Origin: Kordia sp965283645 | Lineage (GTDB): Bacteria; Bacteroidota; Bacteroidia; Flavobacteriales; Flavobacteriaceae | Length of the DNA: 64,000 bases | Assembly: GCF_965283645.1 (NCBI RefSeq) | Contig: NZ_CBDIPG010000001.1 | Span: 4,030,001-4,094,000, forward strand | Reading direction: 5' to 3' | Shown: positions 51,557-59,644 of the stretch, piece by piece | Layout: each line of letters begins with the position of its first letter | How positions within the stretch are numbered: position 1 is the first letter of the stretch | Program-made: the position numbers and the translations under genes | Notes under the pieces: generated by a model | Databases searched by the model: none | What the model was told of the DNA's origin: nothing | Seen by the model: the letters and a program-made list of their open reading frames with translations, nothing else

Positions 51557-52027
51557 TTACCCTTTAAAATTCAATATCTTCTTAAGTAACGAAATCTGTC
51601 CAGTATGATAATGCGTATGTTCAATAATTCCGTGAATATTTCTATAAAAACTTCCATACTTCTCATCGGTAAAAGCTTTATCAAAACAATCTTCAGGTAG
51701 CTTTTCTATTTCAGTTGCAAACTGTTCGGCATCTGTCCAAAGCTTAGCTACAAACGTTTCCCATTCCGCTTGCGAATGTATTTCAGGATGATCAAAACTA
51801 TACGCATCTTTCGCATTCAAAGCTTCTCCTTGAAAAACTTTCAACACGGCGGCAATGTAATAATTGATATGAAAGGCAAGTGTATGAATCGTATTCAAGT
51901 CGTACACTTTCGTTGTAGCTTGTTCAAAAGTTACACCATCTAACGCTTCTTTAAAACTTGTTCCTGTCCAATTTCCGCCAAAATGAACTTCTCTAAAATG
52001 TTTCGCAATTTCGGTAGTTAATTTCAT
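51557..52027 (-). CDS. DinB-family protein
   Basis: 156 residues. The DinB four-helix fold is indicated by LNTIHTLAFHINYYIAAVLKV (His near 49) and GIIEHTHYHTGQISLLKKIL (two His near 136-140); the three His usually bind one metal. Family members are metal-dependent thiol or DNA-damage-linked proteins without a settled single function. Single gene. Confidence 0.85.
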   Translation of the reverse strand: MKLTTEIAKHFREVHFGGNWTGTSFKEALDGVTFEQATTKVYDLNTIHTLAFHINYYIAAVLKVFQGEALNAKDAYSFDHPEIHSQAEWETFVAKLWTDAEQFATEIEKLPEDCFDKAFTDEKYGSFYRNIHGIIEHTHYHTGQISLLKKILNFKG

Positions 52028-52057
52028 AATCTATATATTAATTGGGTTTACACTACT

Positions 52058-53296
52058 TTATAAAACTTCCATAACACCTAAGGCCGCTACTTCTCCAGCC
52101 AACATAGCGGCATTCAACGATCCGTTAAGTTGTACGTCGCCCGCTAAAAATATGTGCGTTGTCAAGCGTGTTTCGGATGGCAACATAGTATATTGAAGTT
52201 GTTGCAAATTTGGCAATGCTTTCGGAATTTCATAGCGTTTTAAAAACGTACACGAATCAATTCCGCAATGTTGTTGCAACTCTTCTTGTACTTTTTTAAT
52301 TAAAAAGCTTGCTGCCAAATTATGATCCTTTACAACAGTAACGGATAACAATTCGTTGTTTCCTGTAGTTGTTGTTTGTAAACTATTGTGATAAAAAATA
52401 GTGTTAATCAAGGTGTTTTCTGCTGGAATCAAACCAATTAATGGTTTCTTAATAACGCGTGTTGGCACTTCAAAATACAAAGTATCACACGATTTCCAAT
52501 CAACTTGCTGTGATTTCAAATTTGGAATCAACTTGCTTGCTTCAGCGGTAACAATTGTAAAATGATTTTCCAAAATGGTACCATCTTCCAACGTTATTTT
52601 ACCGTCTTCTACTTTGGAAACTTTTGTATTATAATGAAAAGTTGTTTGTTTCAAATTGGCAACCAATTGTTTTGGAATAGCTTCAATTCCAGCTTTTGGA
52701 AGCGCGGCAAATCCTTCTCCAAACATTTTGTACACAAACTCAAACATTCTATTTGACGTATCGAGCTTTGACTCAAGAAAAATTCCACTAAAAAATGGTT
52801 TAAAAAACTGAGAAATCATAGCTTCTGAAAAGCCTAATTTTTGCAAATGTGCTAATGTTGAGGTTTCAGGTTGTTCAAAAATTTCAGTAACAGATTTCTT
52901 TTTGAGAGTGTTGTTTAATTTCAAAATTGTAAGCTTATCAGAAAGATTTCCAATACCAGAAAAAAGCGTTGGAAATAACAACGATAAATCACGTAACGGA
53001 TCGCCCAATGTTTTTTGTTTTCCGTTATTGAAAATAGTAGCACCAGGCAAAAATTCTTGTAAATCTAATGCATCATAATTTAAATATGATGCAACAGCAG
53101 GATATGCAGTTAATAACACTTGAAAACCATGATTAAGTTGATAACCGTTTACAACATCAGTTTTAACACGTCCGCCAGCACGATCTGTCGCTTCAATAAT
53201 TTCAGGATAAAAACCGTTACTTTCTAATACATTTGCGGCAATTAATCCGCTAATTCCTGCTCCGACAATATAAATTTTATAGGCTTCTTTTTCCAT
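52058..53296 (-). CDS. FAD-dependent amine-oxidase-type oxidoreductase
   Basis: 412 residues. Rossmann FAD motif YIVGAGISGLIAANVL (about 9-24) followed by EIIEATDRAGGRVKT, the GG-doublet of amine oxidase/phytoene-desaturase flavoproteins. C-terminal FAD block HIFLAGDVQLNGSLNAAMLAGEVAALGV. Probably acts on a terpenoid or porphyrinogen-like hydrophobic substrate; not certain. 30 bp from the DinB gene, same strand, so possibly co-transcribed. Confidence 0.85.
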   Translation of the reverse strand: MEKEAYKIYIVGAGISGLIAANVLESNGFYPEIIEATDRAGGRVKTDVVNGYQLNHGFQVLLTAYPAVASYLNYDALDLQEFLPGATIFNNGKQKTLGDPLRDLSLLFPTLFSGIGNLSDKLTILKLNNTLKKKSVTEIFEQPETSTLAHLQKLGFSEAMISQFFKPFFSGIFLESKLDTSNRMFEFVYKMFGEGFAALPKAGIEAIPKQLVANLKQTTFHYNTKVSKVEDGKITLEDGTILENHFTIVTAEASKLIPNLKSQQVDWKSCDTLYFEVPTRVIKKPLIGLIPAENTLINTIFYHNSLQTTTTGNNELLSVTVVKDHNLAASFLIKKVQEELQQHCGIDSCTFLKRYEIPKALPNLQQLQYTMLPSETRLTTHIFLAGDVQLNGSLNAAMLAGEVAALGVMEVL

Positions 53297-53475
53297 TGCA
53301 ATATAAACTCTAATTTTACGTAAAAATACGATAAAACATAGACAATGTTGTAATTCATAGCTACTTTTGAAACACCAATCGTAGCAATGAAAATGTGTAA
53401 AAAATTAGTTCCGTTAATTTTCGTATATTTCACAGCTTCATAACCCCAAATTTAAAGCACCCTAAATAAAATTGC

Positions 53476-54675
53476 ATGATTTCTCCATTATTCCCTACAA
53501 ACGAAAAACAACGGCAAAAGGCTGTGGAAAAGTATCAATTACTAGATACACTTTCAGAAGAAAGCTACGATAATATTACCTCTTTAATGTCTTACATATG
53601 CGAAGTGCCAATTTCGTTAATTACACTTTTAGATTACGATCGAAATTTTCTAAAATCTCACTTTGGTGTACCATTCAATGAATCACCTAGAGAAATTTCG
53701 TTTTGCGGACATGCAATCAACATAAACAGTGAAATTATGACGGTTCATGATGCACGAGAAGACAAACGTTTTCATGACAATCCGTTAGTTGCTGAACACA
53801 ATGCTATTTTTTATGCAGGTGTTCCTTTGGTTGATCCAGATGGTTTTAAATTAGGTACATTATGTGTGTATGATGTAAAGCCAAGAGTGTTAACAAATGC
53901 ACAAGAAGATGCTTTAAAAGCGATGGCAAAACAGGTGGTAAGCTTGTTTGAAGAACGATTTAAAAATATACAACTTCAAAAACTTCAAGACGAGTTGCAA
54001 AAGCGCAATAGTGATTTGGAACGATTTGCAGGTGTGGTTTCTCACGACTTAAAATCGCCCTTGGCACAAATTAGAATGTTAACACAACTTATTGAAGAAG
54101 AAATAAAAGATACACTAAGCGAAGAAACATTGCAATATCTTGAATATATAAAATCGTCTTCAGATTCATTGCGTGGTTATATTGATGGAATTTTAAAATT
54201 TTACAAAGCGGATCAAGTTTTAAAGAAAGAAAAAGAAAACTTAGCTATAGCTGTGCTTGATCAAGAAATTCAAAATATTTTAAATAGTGAAAAAAAGATA
54301 AAAATTGAGTTTCAGACAGCTATGACATCTATGTTTGTTAACAAAGCTGGATTGATGCAAATACTACTAAACTTAGTGTCAAATGCCATAAAATACAACG
54401 ACAAGTTACAAACAGAAATTACGATTTCAATCACGGAAAATGAAGATTTTTATCAATTTGTAGTGTCGGACAATGGTCCTGGAATTTCAATAGATTATCA
54501 AGAAAGTATTTTTGAACTTTTTACAACGGCACAAAAAACGGACAGAAACGGAAATGCAGGAACAGGAATTGGTCTTGCCACGGTAAAAAAAGTAGCTAAA
54601 AATTTAGGTGGTGATGTACGTGTATCTTCTAAAGTTGGATTGGGAAGCGAATTTATATTTACACTAGCAAAATAA
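53476..54675 (+). CDS. GAF-domain histidine kinase
   Basis: 399 residues, soluble. GAF domain about 25-165 (MSYICEVPISLITLLDYDRNFLKSHFG, YAGVPLVDPDGFKLGTLCVYD), HisKA with phospho-His in FAGVVSHDLKSPLAQIRML (about 195), HATPase with LNLVSNAIKYND, VSDNGPGIS and GTGIGLATVKKVA. No cognate regulator next to it, so an orphan kinase. A TACTTTTG -7 box (about 53360) precedes it. Confidence 0.9.
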   Translation: MISPLFPTNEKQRQKAVEKYQLLDTLSEESYDNITSLMSYICEVPISLITLLDYDRNFLKSHFGVPFNESPREISFCGHAININSEIMTVHDAREDKRFHDNPLVAEHNAIFYAGVPLVDPDGFKLGTLCVYDVKPRVLTNAQEDALKAMAKQVVSLFEERFKNIQLQKLQDELQKRNSDLERFAGVVSHDLKSPLAQIRMLTQLIEEEIKDTLSEETLQYLEYIKSSSDSLRGYIDGILKFYKADQVLKKEKENLAIAVLDQEIQNILNSEKKIKIEFQTAMTSMFVNKAGLMQILLNLVSNAIKYNDKLQTEITISITENEDFYQFVVSDNGPGISIDYQESIFELFTTAQKTDRNGNAGTGIGLATVKKVAKNLGGDVRVSSKVGLGSEFIFTLAK

Positions 54676-54689
54676 CAACTAAATAATTG

Positions 54690-55076
54690 TTATTTAGTAT
54701 ACACTTTCAAATTGTAACAACCCCAAATAACAAACACAATTTCTAAAATAGTTCCTACAGTAAATGCCGTAGACGGAATTCCGTCAACAGCGATACTCCA
54801 CAAACGTCCTAACGCCAATCCGCCCATAAAAAATACTGCAGAATATGTTGCCGCACGCCAGTGATTTTGAAAATATAAACTATATGCCCAATATATTCCT
54901 AAGGCAAAATACGAACCCATCATGGCTCTGAACACATGATTTAAATCGGTGGTTTCTACCTTAAAATCAAAAAATAATGGTAAAAAAGTATCTGGATACA
55001 AACCATAAGTTGCGCCTACAATTAATACGGCTCCAGTAGATAAGGCTAAGTGTAAATTTTTGTGCAATTGTTTCAA
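54690..55076 (-). CDS. DUF4345 membrane protein
   Basis: 128 residues with four hydrophobic helices (LALSTGAVLIVGATYGLYP, MMGSYFALGIYWAYSLYF, AATYSAVFFMGGLALGRLW, FTVGTILEIVFVIWGCYNL), consistent with DUF4345. Short extramembrane loops, no catalytic motif. Convergent with the GAF kinase; the 14-bp gap has no clear terminator. Confidence 0.75.
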   Translation of the reverse strand: MKQLHKNLHLALSTGAVLIVGATYGLYPDTFLPLFFDFKVETTDLNHVFRAMMGSYFALGIYWAYSLYFQNHWRAATYSAVFFMGGLALGRLWSIAVDGIPSTAFTVGTILEIVFVIWGCYNLKVYTK

Positions 55077-55255
55077 AATTGAGACTCGGTTAATTAATGC
55101 TTTTAAATTTAGTTAAAAAAATCTTAAAATATACAAATTGCTCCCATGAATTATTGTTTGTAAAGTTAATTTTCAATCGTTTTGATAAATGAATTTCAAA
55201 GTTTATTGGCAGTTTGTCATAAATTTTGGAATTTGCGTAGCTGACAACCACAAAT

Positions 55256-56200
55256 ATGAACTGGAAACTAAAAGCAAGCTTGCAAAAAGTACTGCATTTT
55301 ACAAAGATTGGTGATAAACTCAATCATATTCCAGCTACGTTACAAAGAAATTATCATAAAAATGTGATGATTTACCAAGCGTATGAATGTTTGCGAAAGT
55401 TTACCAAAACAACAATTACGTTCAATGTGGAAAAAGAAATGACTGCGTTAGAAATTGGAACAGGATATTCGTTGGTTTCGCCCGTAGTTTTGTATTTGTT
55501 AGGTTTTGATAAAATAATAACGGTTGATATTTCAAAAGATGCTTCAATTAAAACGTTTCAAAAGCAAATTCAATACATTGAAAAAGAAGGCTTTTTAGTC
55601 AAAATTGCAGCAAGAAGTGAATTCAGCTTGACTGAAATTAAAGAGAAAGTGCAACAAATACAGTCGTTTCAAAAGCTTGATCAGTTATTAAAATTTTGCA
55701 ATATTGTGTACATTCCCAACTATACACTAACGGCTATTGAGAAAGAAAGTAATTCGTTTGATTATATCTGTTCGCAAGTAGTTTTTGAACACATTCCGCC
55801 TGAATTTTTACAAGAACTTTTCAAAAAAATGAAAGCTTGGTTAACCCAAGATGGTTTTGCGGTACACACTATCAATTTTATTGATCATTTTGCAAATCCT
55901 GGTTTTTTTCAAGATAAAAATATTTCAGAATTCAACTTTCTAAAATATTCAGATAAGACATGGGATTTTTGGGCAGGAAATGATATCGCCTATACAAATC
56001 GGTTATCATATTTATACTATTTAGAATTGTGCAAAAAAAACAACATAACATTAATTGACTTCATCGGAGAAAATTATAGAACGCACAATCCGTTGCCTAA
56101 ATCGTTGATTCATAAAGATGTATTAAATAAATATGAAAAGCTTTCAAACGCAGAAGATATTTGTAAATACCAACGAGGAACATTAATTTTTAAAAAATAA
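55256..56200 (+). CDS. SAM-dependent methyltransferase
   Basis: 314 residues. Motif I TALEIGTGYSLVSPVVLYL (about 65-83) followed by KIITVDISKDA (acidic loop), then a post-motif FDYICSQVVFEHIPPEFLQELFKKMKAWL, the class I methyltransferase layout. Substrate not deducible. Single gene. Confidence 0.8.
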   Translation: MNWKLKASLQKVLHFTKIGDKLNHIPATLQRNYHKNVMIYQAYECLRKFTKTTITFNVEKEMTALEIGTGYSLVSPVVLYLLGFDKIITVDISKDASIKTFQKQIQYIEKEGFLVKIAARSEFSLTEIKEKVQQIQSFQKLDQLLKFCNIVYIPNYTLTAIEKESNSFDYICSQVVFEHIPPEFLQELFKKMKAWLTQDGFAVHTINFIDHFANPGFFQDKNISEFNFLKYSDKTWDFWAGNDIAYTNRLSYLYYLELCKKNNITLIDFIGENYRTHNPLPKSLIHKDVLNKYEKLSNAEDICKYQRGTLIFKK

Positions 56201-56209
56201 AAACACCTC

Positions 56210-56242
56210 TGACATCATCTGTCAAAGACGCAAATACATTTG
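56210..56242 (+). promoter_or_regulatory. Operator-like dyad and -7 box of the VOC gene
   Basis: TGACA-TCATC-TGTCA perfect inverted repeat at 56210-56224, then TACATTTG (-7) at 56235-56242, 31 bp before the VOC start. A WYL/YafY regulator gene follows the VOC gene, and such pairs commonly use this kind of dyad. Confidence 0.6.
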
Positions 56243-56273
56243 TAGTATTATTAATTCTTAAAAATATAACAAC

Positions 56274-56651
56274 ATGAAAAATGCGATTAATTGGTTTGAA
56301 ATTCCAGTGACAGATTACGAAAGAGCAAAAAAATTCTACTCTGAAATATTAGGAGAAGAAATTGTAGATCATCATATGGATGACAAAAATATGAAATACG
56401 GAATTTTTCCGTACGATATGGAAAGTCATAAAATAGGTGGTGCGCTCATGCAAATGGAAGGAACAAATCCTTCACGCCATGGTTCTACAGTTTACTTAAA
56501 TGGAGGTGAAGATTTAAGCGTATATTTAGCAAGAGTAAATGCTGCTGGTGGCGAAGTTATTATGCCCAAAACAGATATTCAGGAAAATGGATTTATAGCG
56601 CAATTTATTGATACAGAAGGAAATCGTGTAGCGTTTCATTCAATGGGATAA
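56274..56651 (+). CDS. VOC-superfamily (glyoxalase-like) protein
   Basis: 125 residues with the VOC pattern: INWFEIPVTDYERAKKFYSEILGEEI, then VYLNGGEDLSVYLARVNAAGGEVIMPKTDI and GFIAQFIDTEGNRVAFHS. Metal-ligand positions are not clear by eye. The gene is directly followed by a YafY-type regulator, a very common pairing in Bacteroidetes. Confidence 0.85.
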   Translation: MKNAINWFEIPVTDYERAKKFYSEILGEEIVDHHMDDKNMKYGIFPYDMESHKIGGALMQMEGTNPSRHGSTVYLNGGEDLSVYLARVNAAGGEVIMPKTDIQENGFIAQFIDTEGNRVAFHSMG

Positions 56652-56660
56652 ATAAAAAAA

Positions 56661-56799
56661 TGTGAGGCTGTCTAAAAATTTGTCATTGCAAATGAAATGA
56701 AGCAATGTGTAAAATTTAAGGTACTGATTTTTCAGATTACATCAAAAGTTGGAATTTCTTGTACTAACCTTGCTTCTATAATTTTTAGACAGGCTCACA
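56661..56799. repeat. MITE-like element with 20-bp inverted repeats
   Basis: A 20-bp inverted repeat, TGTGAGGCTGTCTAAAAATT at 56661 and its near-perfect complement ending 56799 (one mismatch), encloses 99 bp. The interior begins TGTCATTGCAAATGAAATGA and AGCAAT, resembling a repeat known in many genomes (GTCATTGCGA...GAAGCAAT). No coding frame. Confidence 0.55.
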
Positions 56800-56809
56800 A
56801 ATATATAGT

Positions 56810-57514
56810 ATGACACAACTTGCAAGACTTATATCAATATTAACACTGTTGCGATCAAAACGATTGTTAACAGCCACAGAATTGTCTGAAAAATACGATG
56901 TGAGTGTCCGAACCATTTACAGAGATATCCGAAAGTTAGAAGAAGCTGGCGTGCCTGTGTATACAATAGAAGGCAGAGGTTATAGCTTAACGGATACGTA
57001 CACAATTGCGCCTGTACAATTTACTGAAAAGCAAGCCAATGCGTTAATTACTGCTGAACATATTATCAATCAGTCCAAAGATGTTTCGTTTGTAAATGAT
57101 TTTAAAGAAGCATTGACCAAAATAAAATCTGTATTCAAGACATCAATTCAAGAAAAAAGTGAAATTCTCAACGAGAAAATTCATGTATTCAATTGGAAAT
57201 TAGAAGATACAACAAGCAATGTGCTTTCAGAAATTCAATTGGCAATCACAAATTTTAATCTTGTAGAAATCAACTATAAGAAGGCAAATGATTACATCGT
57301 TTCACAACGAAAAATTGAACCTTGCGCCATGTATTCTACAGATAATAAGTGGATTTTGATTGCGTGGTGTTACTTGCGAAATGAACTCAGAGCATTCCGA
57401 ATAGACAGAATTCAAGATTTTAAAATATTAGATCAAAAGTTTGAAGATCGTAAGTTTAATATTAGTGATTACTTCAGATCATATCCGTATACAAGTCATA
57501 ACTACAAAGGCTAA
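56810..57514 (+). CDS. YafY-family WYL-domain transcriptional regulator
   Basis: 234 residues. N-terminal winged HTH (LISILTLLRSKRLLTATELSEKYDVSVRTIYRDIRKLEEAGVPVYTIEGRGYSL, about 6-60) followed by a WYL domain (KWILIAWCYLRNELRAFRIDRIQDFKIL, about 181-208). WYL domains sense ligands, often nucleic acid or nucleotide; the HTH is of the DeoR-like type. Likely represses or activates the adjacent VOC gene through the dyad at 56210. Confidence 0.92.
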   Translation: MTQLARLISILTLLRSKRLLTATELSEKYDVSVRTIYRDIRKLEEAGVPVYTIEGRGYSLTDTYTIAPVQFTEKQANALITAEHIINQSKDVSFVNDFKEALTKIKSVFKTSIQEKSEILNEKIHVFNWKLEDTTSNVLSEIQLAITNFNLVEINYKKANDYIVSQRKIEPCAMYSTDNKWILIAWCYLRNELRAFRIDRIQDFKILDQKFEDRKFNISDYFRSYPYTSHNYKG

Positions 57515-57530
57515 TTATATGTAATAGTGC

Positions 57531-58055
57531 TTAAAAACAAGGTGTTTTTCGGTATGTATCTCCAACAATTGTTGCGTCATGATCAATAGTAAATTTGACC
57601 ACTTTGTCACTATTTGCAGGTCTGTACGTTGCATAATCCCAATTTCCTGAGTGTGTTAACTCATATTTCCCGTTTATTTTACCTTCATACATTTCATTAT
57701 AAAACTGTGTAATAGTTGGATATGCGCCGCCATTCTGAAAATCTTCTTTTATATTTTGAAGCGGAATCGTATTTTCTTGACCTTTGTATTTTATAAATAA
57801 TGCATTTCCACTTTCATTAAAAGCAATGAAAATTTTCATGGAACTTTTATCATCATTGGTATAACAAATATAATGATGTGGAATTGTTTTTTTAGCGGCT
57901 TCAAGTTCTTCTATTGTAGTTGCAACTGTATCTTTTACTTCAGACTTCACTTCAGTTTTAGAAGTATCGGGCGTAGTTTTCTTTTCGTTTTTGGCGCAAT
58001 TCAAAAACAAAAGAAAGCTCAAAAAGGTACAGATGTAAATAGAATAAACTCTCAT
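57531..58055 (-). CDS. Lipoprotein of unknown function
   Basis: 174 residues with type II signal peptide (FLSFLLFLNCAKNE, Cys near 20). A Thr/Lys/Glu linker is followed by a beta-rich C-terminal domain (HYICYTNDDKSSMKIFIAF, then NGKYELTHSGNWDYATYRPANSDK). No family recognised. Convergent with yafY. Confidence 0.7.
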   Translation of the reverse strand: MRVYSIYICTFLSFLLFLNCAKNEKKTTPDTSKTEVKSEVKDTVATTIEELEAAKKTIPHHYICYTNDDKSSMKIFIAFNESGNALFIKYKGQENTIPLQNIKEDFQNGGAYPTITQFYNEMYEGKINGKYELTHSGNWDYATYRPANSDKVVKFTIDHDATIVGDTYRKTPCF

Positions 58056-58116
58056 AAAATTTTAATTTGTAATTTATTACATCAATGTACAGATTTTTAT
58101 TGACATCAGAATCATA

Positions 58117-58136
58117 AATACGCAATTTGTCGTATT
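58117..58136. promoter_or_regulatory. 20-bp near-palindrome upstream of the TPR gene
   Basis: AATACG-N8-CGTATT at 58117-58136, 44 bp before the TPR gene start. Its 20 bases recur at 58845-58864 with one change. Confidence 0.55.
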
Positions 58137-58180
58137 GTTTCAAACTAAAATAAAAAGCAACTTGTACTTCTAAATTATTG

Positions 58181-58822
58181 ATGATGAAATATACATGTAT
58201 ATTCCTTTTTTTAGGCGTGTTTTCTTTCGCGAATGCGCAAACTACAAAAGCATTATTAGATAGTGCTTTGGTGAAAAAAGAACAAGGAAAATTTTTAGAA
58301 GGAATTAAATTATGTGAACAAGCAATTGTTTTAGATAGCACATTATCAGACGCTTATTTCTATAAGGCAGGTTTTCACACGGCATTAATCAACCGAAAAA
58401 ATGCACGAGAAGATTATGCCAATTACAAAGCCGCCATCGCAAACTACAACAAAGTAATTGCGCTCAATCCAGAACATGCAACGGCTTTTTTTTTTAGAGG
58501 TGGCACACACGATGCTTTGGGTTTTATAAACGAAGCATTACTAGATTACAAGAATTCGATCGCACTAAACGAAAAACAACCAGAAGTGTACAATAGTATG
58601 GGCGTTTGTTATGCCAAAAAAGGAAAACTAATGTTAGCACTCTCACACTTTGAAAAAGCTATTGAAATAGATACTTCCTATGCAAAAGCATACTCAAATG
58701 TAGGAAATGTGTACGATATGAAAAACGAACGCATAAAAGCCTGCAAAAACTGGGAAAAAGCAATCACACTAGGTTATCTTGGAAATCAAAGACGGTACGA
58801 ATCTAAGTGTAAACAACAGTAA
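58181..58822 (+). CDS. Secreted TPR-repeat protein
   Basis: About 213 residues; ATG 58181 chosen (58184 is equally possible) rather than TTG 58178. Signal peptide FFLGVFSFANA. Four to five TPR repeats: QGKFLEGIKLCEQAIVLDSTLSDAYFY, AAIANYNKVIALNPEHATAFFFRGGTHDAL, ALLDYKNSIALNEKQPEVYNSMGVCYAKKG, and ALSHFEKAIEIDTSYAKAYSNVGNVYD. Likely a periplasmic scaffold. Shares the AATACG-N8-CGTATT element with the next gene. Confidence 0.85.
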   Translation: MMKYTCIFLFLGVFSFANAQTTKALLDSALVKKEQGKFLEGIKLCEQAIVLDSTLSDAYFYKAGFHTALINRKNAREDYANYKAAIANYNKVIALNPEHATAFFFRGGTHDALGFINEALLDYKNSIALNEKQPEVYNSMGVCYAKKGKLMLALSHFEKAIEIDTSYAKAYSNVGNVYDMKNERIKACKNWEKAITLGYLGNQRRYESKCKQQ

Positions 58823-58844
58823 AAAAAGCTAATATACGCACAAA

Positions 58845-58864
58845 AATACGCAATTCGTCGTATT
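58845..58864. promoter_or_regulatory. Second copy of the AATACG-N8-CGTATT element
   Basis: Copy of the 58117 site with one change (TTTG to TTCG) in the central part, 73 bp before the lipoprotein start at 58937. Repetition upstream of two envelope genes suggests a shared regulator. Confidence 0.55.
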
Positions 58865-58936
58865 GTGAAAATCATAAAAAATAATGAATTTTGGAGATAG
58901 CCAAAGCAATCTTTTATAAGAACCAATACTAATAAA

Positions 58937-59632
58937 ATGAGAAAAATAATTACATTACTTGCTGCAATAGCATTACTAGTTTCTTGCGCTAACTACGGTG
59001 AAAAGAAAGTATACAACGGAACAGAAGTTTATTACAAAGATGGCGTTACAGAAGCGCAGGCAGACAAACTTGGTGAAAGTTTAACAACATCAGGATTTGC
59101 AGATGGAAATGCAAAATCGGTTCAGTTTTTAAAAGATGGAGATGTATATGTGTTTAAAATGGTGATCAAAGAAGACTTTTTAAACGATTCGTCTTTAAAA
59201 AGTGTCTTTAATTTTTTTCCAAAAGAAATTTCTGATTACATGGATTTGCCTATAGATTTACATTTGTGTGATGATTCATTCAACACTATACGAGTTCATA
59301 AACTAGAAGATGCTCGTAAAATAATGATGGCAAAAGCAACTGAAATTCGATACACTAAAAACGTAACGGTTGAAGAAGTAGAAAAGCTAAAAAATTTCTT
59401 ATTAGAATATGGATTTTCGGATAATGACAATCGTAAAACTGTCGAATTAGACAAAGAAGACGGCGCATACATTTTTAAAATGGTACTTGCAGATGAAAAA
59501 CTAGAAAACGAATCAACAGTTACATTACTCAAACTATTTGGAGGCGAAATGTCAGAAAAAGCATTTGACGGTCAGCCACTAAAAGTTCACATGTGTGACG
59601 AGTTAATGAATACTGTAAAAATTGCAGAATAA
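58937..59632 (+). CDS. Lipoprotein with tandem-duplicated domain
   Basis: 231 residues with type II signal peptide (LAAIALLVSCANYG, Cys 17). The mature part is an internal duplication: VTEAQADKLGESLTTSGFAD...YVFKMVIKEDF...LPIDLHLCDDSFNTIRV in the first half aligns with VTVEEVEKLKNFLLEYGFSD...YIFKMVLADEK...QPLKVHMCDELMNTVKI in the second. Each half has one Cys in the motif HxCDxxxNT. Function unknown. First gene of the row leading to the MORN protein (13-bp gap). Confidence 0.75.
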   Translation: MRKIITLLAAIALLVSCANYGEKKVYNGTEVYYKDGVTEAQADKLGESLTTSGFADGNAKSVQFLKDGDVYVFKMVIKEDFLNDSSLKSVFNFFPKEISDYMDLPIDLHLCDDSFNTIRVHKLEDARKIMMAKATEIRYTKNVTVEEVEKLKNFLLEYGFSDNDNRKTVELDKEDGAYIFKMVLADEKLENESTVTLLKLFGGEMSEKAFDGQPLKVHMCDELMNTVKIAE

Positions 59633-59644
59633 AACATTAAAACT

